Shown: one piece after another, positions 36,794 to 45,134 of the stretch
Position numbering within the stretch: position 1 is the first letter of the stretch
Layout: the number at the start of each line of letters is the position of its first letter
Assembly: GCF_001548375.1 (NCBI RefSeq)
Contig: NZ_AP017295.1
Coordinates: 4,064,501-4,128,500, forward strand
Length of the DNA: 64,000 nt
Direction of reading: 5' to 3'
Source of the DNA: Nostoc sp. NIES-3756
Lineage (GTDB): Bacteria; Cyanobacteriota; Cyanobacteriia; Cyanobacteriales; Nostocaceae
Notes under the pieces: model-generated
Databases searched by the model: none
What the model saw: the letters and a program-made list of their open reading frames with translations, nothing else
Told to the model about the DNA's origin: nothing
Made by a program: the position numbers and the translations under genes

Positions 36794-37768
36794 TCAGCGA
36801 TCGCCAGCTTTTCGTCTTAAGTATAAATATATGAACCAAGCCAAAATCCCATAGGCTAAATTAATTAAAACTCTGCTCATAATTAACCAGAAAAATTCAG
36901 GTGAAAAAACCTGTAATGGAGTCAAAGGACTAATAAGTCTGGCTAAAAGAAACAGTCCAAAAATAGCATTACCACCCAGCATGAGTGCAAAAAATACCAA
37001 ACCCTTTTGCCAATAACGATGTTGAGGAGTATTACCAGAGATTAAATTAATAGGAAGCTGGCCTTTAACTTGACGCAGCAACTGTTCTATGCGCCAAAAC
37101 ATCCACACAAACAAGGGAAATAAACCATAGCTGAGGAAACTTAGAGGTGGTGAGTAACGCCAAGCACTAGAAAGTATATTGACAAGAGCGTGTAAAATGA
37201 CAGAATTAATTGCTGCACGGATAAACAAATTTCTGTAGTGATTTAGTCGCTCGGTTGCATCAAGATATCTACCTAGCGCATATCCCCAAGGAGCGGAGAA
37301 CATGGCGTGTACTGGTGTACCGATACTCCTATCAAGAATTGTGGCTGTACCGTGATAAAGATAAATCCAATTTTCCTCTGCGGTGAATCCTAAAGCAGCC
37401 GCGATAGTGAAGAGAAAAAGGCTGCTGGGAGGGAGACGATAACGGCGTTGAAAATAAGTATTGGCGGTAATGACTGCTAAGAACTTGCAACCTTCCTCAA
37501 TGGGGCCGATGCTTATAAGTTGACGTAAAGCGATACCAAAAAGCGATCGCTGTATTCTTTGCCAGTTTACAACCCAGTTGGCTACTGTATCAAAAACATA
37601 TTCTAAACCCAAAGCTAGGAAACCTGATATTGCCCCAGCCAGAAATAACCACAATACCAAATGTAAAGGCGGGGCAAGGGGTACACGATAATAGTAGTAC
37701 CCCATAAATATCAGTGGTGGGATTGTTGCCCACAAAACAAGTACAAAATCATCCACGCACTTGAGCAA
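36794..37768 (-). CDS. PrsW-type intramembrane metalloprotease
   Basis: A 324-residue membrane protein with about eight or nine helices. PrsW-family motifs are visible: PIEEGCKF (Glu91/Glu92/Lys95), GFTAEENWIY (Glu131-Asn133), PVHAMFSAPWGYALG (His154) and a later HALVNI. PrsW proteases cut membrane-bound anti-sigma factors or other membrane proteins. The start overlaps the 3' end of the upstream methyltransferase gene by 20 bp, so the two are probably co-transcribed. A slightly downstream start is possible. No anti-sigma factor is recognisable next to it. Confidence 0.82.
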   Translation of the reverse strand: MLKCVDDFVLVLWATIPPLIFMGYYYYRVPLAPPLHLVLWLFLAGAISGFLALGLEYVFDTVANWVVNWQRIQRSLFGIALRQLISIGPIEEGCKFLAVITANTYFQRRYRLPPSSLFLFTIAAALGFTAEENWIYLYHGTATILDRSIGTPVHAMFSAPWGYALGRYLDATERLNHYRNLFIRAAINSVILHALVNILSSAWRYSPPLSFLSYGLFPLFVWMFWRIEQLLRQVKGQLPINLISGNTPQHRYWQKGLVFFALMLGGNAIFGLFLLARLISPLTPLQVFSPEFFWLIMSRVLINLAYGILAWFIYLYLRRKAGDR

Positions 37769-38669
37769 TGATGGTACGATGACGGGGACTATTTGGCGTA
37801 ATTGTGGGAGTTTGGAAACCAGCCTCTACCAAAGCTTGTCCAATATCCAAAGTGAAATATTGGTCTAGATAAGGTTCAGTGCTTTTGAGCAGAGTCAAAA
37901 CGTAAGGCGGCATTTTTTTGAAGGCTTCCGATTGGGGATTCATGTCCATGATAGATATGTGACCACCAGGACGCAATAAACGCCACGCCTCTGCAAAAAT
38001 CTCTCTAGTTGCTGACTGGGGTAATTCGTGGCAAATCAAGAATAGGGAAACTAAATCAAAAGTCCCGTCAGGTAGTCCTGTAGACTCAGCCGAGGCGTGA
38101 ACCCAATTAATATTAGCCTGACTTTGTTGCGATCGATATCCAGCCACAGCTAAGAAATAGGAAGACAAGTCTAAGCCTGTAACTTGAGCCTGGGGGTAAA
38201 CTTCTTGCAGAGAAAATGTACTTAAACCTACGCCACAACCCACATCAAGGATAGCTTGTGGTGGTTGGGGAAGTTTAACTTTGAGGATATCGTGAAAACT
38301 TTGACGTAGTTTTGCATCACCTTGCGCTCCCGCATCCTGCCAAATTCCTGCATGGACAGCACGCGCAGCAACTTCTAGTTCAAAAGCTGCTAGCCAAGTT
38401 AAGTTTCCCTCATCATAGGCGTGGAATGAAGTCAAGTAGTAATCTGGGTAGGTGATTTGAGGATTTTCTACTTGAGCAATGTCTTGTGTCCAGTCACGCG
38501 CCTGTAGTTTTTTAACTTCATTTCGCCAAGGTACGCCAATTCTCTCAGCGCGTTTAATCATCATTTGCCGAGCTTGGTGCTTGGCGAGGTTAGCCAAGGG
38601 TTTAATTGCCAGTATGCCATTCACCAAGCGGGAAGCTACGCCAGGAGCATTGTTTACAGCAACGGTCAT
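37749..38669 (-). CDS. Class I SAM-dependent methyltransferase
   Basis: A 306-residue protein with the Rossmann methyltransferase motifs ILDVGCGVGLSTFSL (motif I), VTGLDLSSYFLAVA (acidic motif II), LPDGTFDLVSLFLICHELP (motif III region) and LLRPGGHISIMDM (motif IV). The roughly 100-residue N-terminal part is helical and holds no recognised domain. The substrate is unknown. The gene lies upstream of and overlaps the PrsW-like gene. A 2.5-kb and strand-continuous link to the NRPS operon exists but the MITE and a 623-bp gap separate them, so a tailoring role is only speculative. Confidence 0.85.
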   Translation of the reverse strand: MTVAVNNAPGVASRLVNGILAIKPLANLAKHQARQMMIKRAERIGVPWRNEVKKLQARDWTQDIAQVENPQITYPDYYLTSFHAYDEGNLTWLAAFELEVAARAVHAGIWQDAGAQGDAKLRQSFHDILKVKLPQPPQAILDVGCGVGLSTFSLQEVYPQAQVTGLDLSSYFLAVAGYRSQQSQANINWVHASAESTGLPDGTFDLVSLFLICHELPQSATREIFAEAWRLLRPGGHISIMDMNPQSEAFKKMPPYVLTLLKSTEPYLDQYFTLDIGQALVEAGFQTPTITPNSPRHRTIIAQVRG

Positions 38670-38720
38670 AAGTTAGTTTGTGTTGAACAGCCTTTCTTAC
38701 TTATGACATACTTGCGGACT

Positions 38721-38752
38721 AATTCGTAGTTCTTAATTCGTAATTCGTAATT
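38721..38752. repeat. STRR heptamers (TTCGTAA type)
   Basis: Degenerate then perfect TTCGTAA units (two perfect at 38737-38750) just upstream of the methyltransferase gene. Confidence 0.8.
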
Positions 38753-38768
38753 ATGATTAAGTTGAGTA

Positions 38769-38832
38769 GTTTGTAGTAAGGGCTTTAGCCCTTTAAAAGC
38801 TTATAACCAAGGGATAATCCCCCACTACAAAC
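38769..38832. repeat. Nested inverted-repeat element
   Basis: GTTTGTAGT (38769-38777) pairs with ACTACAAAC (38824-38832), and AAGGGCTTTAGCCCTT lies inside as a hairpin. This is a compact dispersed palindromic element downstream of the small membrane protein gene on the minus strand and could also act as a terminator. Confidence 0.7.
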
Positions 38833-38871
38833 AAGAGTTTATTTTACATTAAAATACAAGCGATCGCTCAA

Positions 38872-39120
38872 CTAATTAACCTTCTCGTGTTCCTCGCAAT
38901 GATAAGGATAAAGCCATTCACACTTAAATAAGCCACCAGTATGCTTCTCAAAAAATGTACCAGCATGACGACTCTTGGATATATTTATGCCAGCTTTAGT
39001 TTTAATTTCATATAACCAAGGAAAGGCTGCAATGAAAGCAACTATGAAAACAAAAGTGTAAAAAATATTGGTTTTCAACTTGTGGAATTTACGAGAGTTG
39101 TTGTTACGATTTTGAGGCAT
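38872..39120 (-). CDS. Small single-pass membrane protein, unknown function
   Basis: An 82-residue protein: basic N-terminus (RNNNSRKFHKLK), one membrane helix (about residues 18-37, IFYTFVFIVAFIAAFPWLY), then a polar tail with two late cysteines (FKCEWLYPYHCEEHEK). I do not recognise the family. It lies 40 bp downstream of the HNH nuclease gene on the same strand, so it may belong to that transcript. Confidence 0.5.
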   Translation of the reverse strand: MPQNRNNNSRKFHKLKTNIFYTFVFIVAFIAAFPWLYEIKTKAGINISKSRHAGTFFEKHTGGLFKCEWLYPYHCEEHEKVN

Positions 39121-39160
39121 AAGTCTACAACTGACACTTCATCCAAGCTTCCATGTTAGC

Positions 39161-39406
39161 TTAAATTTCAAAATGTCGCCGGAAGCGAGAATCAAGTTTA
39201 TCAGATTTTCTGCGATTGCAGCTAAAACATAAAGTGTGTAAATTGCTCATATCATTCTTCCCGCCACGCGCCAGAGGAATGATATGGTCGATAGTTAAGT
39301 CAGTTTCTACACCCGTTTTACCACAACTTTGACATTGAAATTTATCCCGTTGAAATACATATTGTCTTACTTCCGTGGGGATGGAAATCCGACGAGTTTT
39401 ATTCAC
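39161..39406 (-). CDS. HNH endonuclease
   Basis: An 81-residue protein that is almost only an HNH domain: VRQYVFQRDKFQCQSCGKTG, then LTIDHIIPLARGGKNDMSNLHTLCFSCNRRKSDK. The structural CxxC pairs (CQSC, CFSC), the catalytic His of DHIIP, the Asn of NLHTLC and the final metal-site region are all present. The start is GTG at 39406, which overlaps the TGA end of the upstream KGK frame as GTGA, so it is probably translated by coupling to the KGK gene. HNH proteins this short occur in homing elements, phage, restriction systems and DNA repair; the role here is open. Confidence 0.85.
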   Translation of the reverse strand: MNKTRRISIPTEVRQYVFQRDKFQCQSCGKTGVETDLTIDHIIPLARGGKNDMSNLHTLCFSCNRRKSDKLDSRFRRHFEI

Positions 39407-39792
39407 GATGCTTCCTCATTAATCATGCGACGTAAATCATCAAGGGGTGAATCTGGTTTATTAATGCTAGGTTCATCTGGGACAAATTCTAACGTCACTT
39501 TGAGTTTTAATTTTCCTTTTTACCAACCTTTAGTTCCAGGCTTCAATACTTCACAATCTATTCCTTCATCAAACCATCTATTAGCCTGTCGGTAAAATTT
39601 ACTACCCACTAAATAACCGCCAGGATCTAAAGATATTCCATAGGAGTTTAATAGATTGTATAACTCTTGCGCTAATTGCTCAGAAAAAGCTTTTTTGATT
39701 GCTTCTTTTACTTGAGCAATTTTAAATACTTTCTCTTTAACAGACAAAGCATCATCATTACTACAATTACTGAGTCTAAAGTTTTCTTCCAT
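39403..39792 (-). pseudogene. KGK-domain protein interrupted by one in-frame stop
   Basis: The intact reading frame gives 90 residues from 39792 to a TAA at 39522-39520. If that codon is read through, the same frame continues KGKLKLKVTLEFVPDEPS...SPLDDLRRMINEEAS to a TGA at 39405-39403. The continuation aligns along its whole length with the neighbouring intact paralogue at 39955-40344 (GWRKGKIRIKVILEFCPDEPE...SPLDDLRRMISE). The stop replaces the single residue between KGW and KGK, the motif after which the family is named. The frame end overlaps the HNH start by four bases. It is either a recent nonsense mutation, a sequencing error, or a truncated but functional N-terminal half. Confidence 0.8.
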
Positions 39793-39837
39793 TACAAATT
39801 AGGTAATAAGTTGAATGAATATTGTATATCAGCCGTA

Positions 39838-39904
39838 GGGTGTGTTAGGCGAATCTTCTGCGATAATTCATCACAAAAACATGGTTTAAGCGCCTAACGC
39901 ACCG
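39838..39904. repeat. Inverted-repeat element (GTGTTAGGCG / CGCCTAACGC)
   Basis: GGGTGTGTTAGGCG at 39838-39851 is inverted at 39891-39904 as CGCCTAACGCACCG with 39 bp between. It is a short palindromic dispersed element between the two KGK genes. Confidence 0.75.
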
Positions 39905-39954
39905 TGTTATCTGGCGGTGTTGATACTAAATGTATAAAACACCCTACTTAATAT

Positions 39955-40344
39955 TTACTCACTAATCATGCGGCGTAAATCATCAAGCGGTGATTCTGTT
40001 TCAGTATTTATTGCTTCTGTTTCTTTTAATTCCGGTTCATCAGGACAAAATTCTAATATTACTTTAATTCTAATTTTGCCTTTTCGCCAACCTTTAGCGT
40101 TAGGTTTTAAAACTTCAGTTACAATACCTTGATTAAACCATAAATGTCTATTGTCTTTCCAAACTGGGATACCACCTCTATTACTTAATTTTGCAGCTAA
40201 TTCATCTAATCCTTTATAATGAAAAGCTTCTTTTACATCTCTCATAAAATCACTTAATTTAAAAATAGATTGACCAAATGCTATCACTCCATTTCTATCC
40301 TCATCTTTAAATTCAGCGTCTATCGTTTCAAACTTATCTTCCAT
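39955..40344 (-). CDS. KGK-domain protein
   Basis: A 129-residue soluble protein with a helical first half (FKLSDFMRDVKEAF, LDELAAKLSNRG), an aromatic turn (RHLWFNQGIVTEVLKP) and the cyanobacterial KGK core NAKGWRKGKIRIKVILEFCPDEPE, followed by an acidic tail ending SPLDDLRRMISE. The function of KGK proteins is not known to me. It is paralogous to the interrupted gene downstream. The pair plus the HNH gene lie on one strand and may be co-transcribed. Confidence 0.82.
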   Translation of the reverse strand: MEDKFETIDAEFKDEDRNGVIAFGQSIFKLSDFMRDVKEAFHYKGLDELAAKLSNRGGIPVWKDNRHLWFNQGIVTEVLKPNAKGWRKGKIRIKVILEFCPDEPELKETEAINTETESPLDDLRRMISE

Positions 40345-40393
40345 CTCAACCTCTACTTTAAAATATTCTTTCCTCTCCTCTTTGCGCCTTTGT

Positions 40394-40417
40394 GTGAGAT
40401 AATTTTTATTATCTCAC
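40394..40417. terminator. Perfect 10-bp hairpin downstream of the dynamin-like gene
   Basis: GTGAGATAAT-TTTT-ATTATCTCAC, a perfect stem with a four-T loop, in the 88-bp gap between the dynamin-like gene and the KGK gene. There is no clear T tail on the minus strand, so it may be a terminator, processing site or regulatory hairpin. Confidence 0.6.
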
Positions 40418-40432
40418 GAAGCGCATAATATC

Positions 40433-42835
40433 CTAACCCTGCACTAAATCAGCCCACTCACCAATATTAATCATGGGTAACAGATGCTCATATAATTGCA
40501 TCGCTTGTAAACACCCATTAATATTAGTAACCGCAGAATTATAAACATCAACCTTGCCTCTAATAACACCAAGTAGACGGTTATTGTTGGCAATCTTCTC
40601 CTCTGCTTCCTGTTGCAATGTTTCCTCTAAATAAATCCTCGCCTGTGGATACTGCTGTAAGATTTCATCACCTTGCTTTTCCGCCATTGGTAATAATTGA
40701 GTTTTAAGGATTTGATTAATAGTTTGGCGGAAAGTTTTACGAATAGTATGAGAAACCTTTGGCTCAAAATCTAACTTCAATAACTGCCTAATTGCTGGCT
40801 CTGCTTCTACCATACTTTCGCTGTCATAACTTTGGGAAGTTTGCAGTAAAGTTTGCCGGAATTGATAGATAGAAAAAGTGTCTTCATCATAAAACTTAGG
40901 ACTTTCTCTCACAAAGCGATCGCACTCTACACTGGCTGCATCTATTAAAGATTGAGTCACCTGTTTTTCTAAAGCTTTGAGTTCTTGTTCAACCCCCGCA
41001 TCATTACCCAGCAAGCGATACAACTGGCGATAATATTCTGACTTGCGAATTTTACCCATTAATCTTTGGAAAAGATTCCCTACTATCTCTTGGGAGGAAT
41101 CTATTAATATATCTTCTAACTCATTCGCCAAATAATAAAACGCTTCTACTAAAATTGCTAGTAACGGTGCAGTAGCATTACGCGGATGACTAAGAGTGGC
41201 GCGACGGTAAGCATCAGCTACAGAAAATGTATCTAATAACTCATCTAAACGACGAATCATCCGAGATTGTAATAGCCGAAAATCTGCTTCAAACTCATCA
41301 CAAGCACTATTAATGACATCGTTAACTTCTTCTGTAATATGTTGATTAAAATCTCTCCCTACTTGTTGTAATTGTTGATTGAGGCGCTGCAATTCCTGCG
41401 CCTTCATCATCTCAATTTCACGCGGCTGACTATCTAACTCATGATGCAGGGTTTGATAATATTTTTTCAGCTTGATACAAATATCTTCTAAGTCATCAGC
41501 CAAATTCTTAAAAAGCTGCGGACGCTTTTCTTCTGTTAAATAACGAGTAATAGCGGTGCGAAATTCTTCAATACCACTATCTTGAATTAACTGATCAATT
41601 AACGGTATTCCCTGTTCAGCCAAAATTCGTACATAATTCTGGTTTGGTGTTTCATAACCATTGAGAGAAATCCGAAAATTACTAGAGGATAACTTTCCTG
41701 AACTAACGCAATAATTATTAAAAGCATAAACAAATTGTGGTGTTTCTTCCTTCCCATCCACACCTTTGCTACTTTCCACAAATACAGAATCTAAACCAAA
41801 CCTATCTCGGATACTCGTCTGCTTAATCTGACTGCCATAGAAACCGAGTAAGCCACTTGTCTTATAAACCCGACTGGTATCCCGAAACTGTCCGTTAACT
41901 AAATCATCGAGTCGTTGCCTTAACTGGGTATTGTACCAAGTTTCATCGATGCGGTTGAACACATAAAACACGCGATCGCGTATTCCCGCATTTTGTCGCA
42001 TCTTCTCTAAAAGTTCCGTTTCCTCCTTTGTCATATCACCCGCAGACGCAGGTTTTAGTACACACACCACCGCCGAAGTATCAGGATGCTGTATTTTACT
42101 GTAGGTTAGTTGTGCATCCTTCTCAACTGGCGCATCAATTCCTGGTGTGTCGATAATCACATTACCATCTTCTAAAAGGGGATGTTTGCAATAATATTCA
42201 ATTTGCTTCAACACCGCACTATTACTACCACGTCGCGCATATCCAGCCGCTTCTTTCAGATTAGAAAAGTTAAATTGCTCCATCGAATATGTAGCATTAT
42301 TTACTGCATGAATATGTTGACGATTTACCTCATATCCTTGCAATAAGAGTATTAATGCTTTCGCCTGTTTCGCACGTTCTGATTTACTCTCTCCACCCTC
42401 TTGCTGAATAATCACTTCACACCCTTGATGCAATAAGCTAATAACTTCAGCTTGATTAATATCAACAGTTGTAGTAAACCCCAATTGTTGACATAGAGAG
42501 TTTGCTTGTTCCCGAATTTCAGCCGCACTTAAAAAGGTTAAAACTACCCGTTCCTCATCTGCTTGCGCATACTCAATTTTGCACTCTGTACCTGTGGCGT
42601 GTCCTTCTGCACTGTACAATAATTCTCTCTCCAACAGTGCATTAATTAGCATCGACTTACCTGCACTAAACGCACCTGCAAATACAATCTCAAACCTGGG
42701 GGAAATGGCTTTACCAAGAGAAGTTTGTACAGGTGTTACGTCTTGGGAACGCAAAGATGGTTCTTGTTGTAAAAGTTGTAATATAGACTCTACTTGTTCT
42801 TTTAAATTGTGACATTGAAATGGCAGACTTGGCAT
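40433..42835 (-). CDS. Bacterial dynamin-like GTPase
   Basis: An 800-residue large GTPase. The P-loop GAFSAGKS is at residues 54-61, followed by the switch-I threonine region ATGTECKIEY, G3 VIIDTPGID (about 228-236) and a G4-like NRID (about 291, FYVFNRIDETW). The long C-terminal half is helical and coiled-coil-like (ELDSQPREIEMMKAQELQRLNQQLQQ), with a moderately hydrophobic segment near ATAPLLAILVEAFYYL that could be a membrane paddle. This is the layout of the Nostoc BDLP group, which remodel membranes on GTP hydrolysis. It is transcribed alone or with the KGK genes downstream. Confidence 0.9.
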   Translation of the reverse strand: MPSLPFQCHNLKEQVESILQLLQQEPSLRSQDVTPVQTSLGKAISPRFEIVFAGAFSAGKSMLINALLERELLYSAEGHATGTECKIEYAQADEERVVLTFLSAAEIREQANSLCQQLGFTTTVDINQAEVISLLHQGCEVIIQQEGGESKSERAKQAKALILLLQGYEVNRQHIHAVNNATYSMEQFNFSNLKEAAGYARRGSNSAVLKQIEYYCKHPLLEDGNVIIDTPGIDAPVEKDAQLTYSKIQHPDTSAVVCVLKPASAGDMTKEETELLEKMRQNAGIRDRVFYVFNRIDETWYNTQLRQRLDDLVNGQFRDTSRVYKTSGLLGFYGSQIKQTSIRDRFGLDSVFVESSKGVDGKEETPQFVYAFNNYCVSSGKLSSSNFRISLNGYETPNQNYVRILAEQGIPLIDQLIQDSGIEEFRTAITRYLTEEKRPQLFKNLADDLEDICIKLKKYYQTLHHELDSQPREIEMMKAQELQRLNQQLQQVGRDFNQHITEEVNDVINSACDEFEADFRLLQSRMIRRLDELLDTFSVADAYRRATLSHPRNATAPLLAILVEAFYYLANELEDILIDSSQEIVGNLFQRLMGKIRKSEYYRQLYRLLGNDAGVEQELKALEKQVTQSLIDAASVECDRFVRESPKFYDEDTFSIYQFRQTLLQTSQSYDSESMVEAEPAIRQLLKLDFEPKVSHTIRKTFRQTINQILKTQLLPMAEKQGDEILQQYPQARIYLEETLQQEAEEKIANNNRLLGVIRGKVDVYNSAVTNINGCLQAMQLYEHLLPMINIGEWADLVQG

Positions 42836-42950
42836 AAAAGCACCTATAAGCTTCTATGCAAAGTTAGCAATATTTTTATACATTATCTACAGTATTAATA
42901 CATATTTAGCTTCAGTTAAACAGATGCGGTTTTAATTGCCATTTTTCATA

Positions 42951-42989
42951 AAGTAAGAGATACCAACCTCAATTAGATATCTCTTACTT
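42951..42989 (-). terminator. 12-bp perfect hairpin between the exported protein and dynamin-like genes
   Basis: AAGTAAGAGATA (42951-42962) pairs perfectly with TATCTCTTACTT (42978-42989) across a 15-nt loop, about 10 bp after the stop of the small exported protein gene on the minus strand. It is a likely terminator of that gene or an attenuator before the dynamin-like gene. Confidence 0.7.
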
Positions 42990-42997
42990 AAGAGCTT

Positions 42998-43387
42998 TTA
43001 TTTACCAGTTACCTTGTCAATTAATTCTGATGCTTTATCTACTAAATTTTCTTGATTTTGTCCTCTCTCCTCTTTCAAATTCCTTTCATAAGCTTTCTCT
43101 AAAGTATTTAGGTTTTCTGAATCTTTGATGGCTTGTTCGTAAGCATTTTGTCTATCTTCTTCTTGAATACCAACACCTGGGTCAAATTCATTAGCACGGT
43201 TAATTTTTTCTTCAAGATTAGGCTTATATTCTGGAGGTATAAGTTTTAATTCTTCTAGAGTAGTTGCATAGCTAGGTTGCTGAATACCTATAGATATACC
43301 AGCAATAATAAAAGTTATAGACAAAATAATTGCCAAAGTCTTACTCAATATCTGCTTCAAAGATAAAACAATATTTCTCATTTCCAA
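42998..43387 (-). CDS. Small exported protein, unknown function
   Basis: A 129-residue protein with a clear signal peptide (SKTLAIILSITFIIAGISIGIQQPSYA-TT, cleavage near residue 41). The mature part is short, highly charged and helical (EEKINRANEFDPGVGIQEEDRQNAYEQAIKDSENLNTLEKAYERNLKEERGQNQENLVDKASELIDKVTGK). An AAGGAGT ribosome binding site precedes the ATG. I do not recognise the family. The mature peptide looks like a small periplasmic or thylakoid-lumen helical protein. Confidence 0.7.
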   Translation of the reverse strand: MEMRNIVLSLKQILSKTLAIILSITFIIAGISIGIQQPSYATTLEELKLIPPEYKPNLEEKINRANEFDPGVGIQEEDRQNAYEQAIKDSENLNTLEKAYERNLKEERGQNQENLVDKASELIDKVTGK

Positions 43388-44043
43388 CTCCTTGTATATT
43401 CCTGAATGAAAAATTAATTTTTTGTAGGTGAAATGTCTTACCTCAAACCCATAGGCATCCTAAAGGTTTGAATCTATTTTTTCCTTCTATCTAGAGACAC
43501 ATTAATCCTTAATGATTATTAAGCTTATATCTAGTGATAGGCTAAACGCTACGTAGGCGATCGCAAAGCTAAATCCGTGTATTTTAACGTTGATAAATTC
43601 AGTATTAATTTTGTAAACGCTTCGCTATTCAGTTTTAAGTATAAAAAATAACTATAAATGATTTTGAACCCTTGCACCTAGTCTCCACACATAATCTTGG
43701 TATGTAAATCCTGAAAAAGTAAGAGTTTTGCAAGAAAGCTGAGCTTAATCTTTTCTTTATAAAGAAAATCTGGAAAACGATAGATGGCAAGTTGTAGTTC
43801 TACACTGTCCACAATAGCCGCGTTTCAACCAGAAACTTGCTAGTTAATACCTGGTTTATATAAGTTCATAAAATATAGTTGCAAAACTTTATGTATGGTG
43901 AACTACTTACTTGGCGGCTTTTACAGGAGCAATTGTAATTATTCATTACGGGGATCAGTATATTTTCTTTAACTAGCTGCCAATAAGAAAAATGGTAATT
44001 ACAATCGGAAAGTAAAAATACCCACAACTATCTTAGGGGAGAT
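43388..44043. other. 656-bp divergent intergenic region
   Basis: Divergent control region between the small exported protein gene and the GMC/cupin operon. It contains a perfect 18-bp palindrome (43751-43768), a repeat fragment with CTACGTAGGCGATCGCAAAG at about 43550-43570, and GGGGAGAT as the ribosome binding site of the operon at about 44037. No gene is supported within it. Confidence 0.6.
43751..43768. promoter_or_regulatory. Perfect 18-bp palindrome, candidate operator
   Basis: TTTTCTTTATAAAGAAAA is its own exact reverse complement. It lies about 275 bp upstream of the GMC/cupin operon. AT-rich palindromes can arise by chance in such DNA, so the operator call is tentative. Confidence 0.4.
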
Positions 44044-45117
44044 ATGGCTGTACAAATTCTGGAATTAAATGACCAGTACGTACTCAACTATTGCACTAAA
44101 TATCTAGCAAGAAAAAACCCAGAACCTCGGAATAATTTTGGGCAATTTACTGATAATGATATTCGTTCTCAAGTTGCTGAATCTTGGCGCTTTCCTATTA
44201 TCGATACCTACAGCGATGGCAGCGATTCTGTCAAGAATTATGACTTGAATCGTGTAACATTTGTTTACCAAGTATCAGGAACAACAACCCCCAAAAACAT
44301 TGCTGTGATTGGTACATTCTCTAATCTTTTTGAACTAATACCGTTAACAAATGTCAAATTTTTGGGTGAGCCAACAAGTTATTATGCACTAACAGTTTTA
44401 GTACCTAAAGCTGAAGTACACACTTATAAATTTGTTGTTGATGGTCAATATATTCCTGACCCCATCAATCCTCAAAGAGCCGTTCTTGATAATGGGCAAA
44501 TCTGGTCACGCTTTTTTACTAATTTCTGCACTCAGCCTCTCAATTTCGACGATTGGGAATACGTCATTTTACAAAGATTAGTCGATCATATTTTGCCCTT
44601 CCGCACCAAAGAAGGGCAAAACTTTGTTAACCGCTATTTCAACAACATAGACAGACAATCAAAAGACAATCAATACCCCTACGCTTATCGTCTAGATGAA
44701 TCTGTAGGCGCTGCCAATTTCATTGATAATATTTTGGCGCGAGAAGAAAACCATCATTTGATTGACTACAAAATTTGTCTAGCACAAATAGACCGCATTC
44801 TCAGACAGCGTAATCCTTTTATAGAACCAAGAGAAATGTCAAGAGAATTGTATGTCGATTTGTACAATGAAATGACTCTTGACAAAGTAAATGGCTGGGA
44901 CTCTGGCAAATACGGTAGTCCTTTGTTCTTCCTACAATTGTTACGTCGTCACACCTATACAGGCGCATTTTCTCATCCTAAATATGGGGGTAATATTGGT
45001 GCGGCTGGATGGGCTTATCTAGCAGAAAGATTAGTCAACGAGCAAGACAAAACCCTCTTTGACTGGCGTAAAGCCATAGAAAAACCCTTGGGTGTAAATA
45101 GCGATTATCACGGTTAA
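44044..45117 (+). CDS. E-set/CBM48-like plus gluconate-2-dehydrogenase-subunit-3-like protein
   Basis: A 357-residue soluble protein. The N-terminal half (about residues 70-165) has an early-set beta-sandwich pattern similar to AMPK/CBM48 modules (VTFVYQVSGTTTPKNIAVIGTFSNLFELIPL...VHTYKFVVDGQYIPDPINPQ). The C-terminal half (about 175-340) resembles the gluconate 2-dehydrogenase subunit 3 family (LVDHILPFRTKEGQNFVNRYF ... HPKYGGNIGAAGWAYLAERL). Subunit 3 proteins normally partner a GMC flavoprotein, and one follows 17 bp downstream. No Tat or Sec signal is present, unlike many subunit 3 proteins, so it probably stays cytoplasmic. The fusion to an E-set domain is unusual. Confidence 0.7.
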   Translation: MAVQILELNDQYVLNYCTKYLARKNPEPRNNFGQFTDNDIRSQVAESWRFPIIDTYSDGSDSVKNYDLNRVTFVYQVSGTTTPKNIAVIGTFSNLFELIPLTNVKFLGEPTSYYALTVLVPKAEVHTYKFVVDGQYIPDPINPQRAVLDNGQIWSRFFTNFCTQPLNFDDWEYVILQRLVDHILPFRTKEGQNFVNRYFNNIDRQSKDNQYPYAYRLDESVGAANFIDNILAREENHHLIDYKICLAQIDRILRQRNPFIEPREMSRELYVDLYNEMTLDKVNGWDSGKYGSPLFFLQLLRRHTYTGAFSHPKYGGNIGAAGWAYLAERLVNEQDKTLFDWRKAIEKPLGVNSDYHG

Positions 45118-45134
45118 ATCTACTAGGAAAAAGT

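Noticed and set aside
39329..39595. 88-residue plus-strand ORF opposite the HNH and KGK genes
   Set aside because: It is antisense to two recognisable protein frames and has no features of its own.
43783..43842. 19-codon ORF upstream of the GMC operon
   Set aside because: No ribosome binding site or recognisable features.
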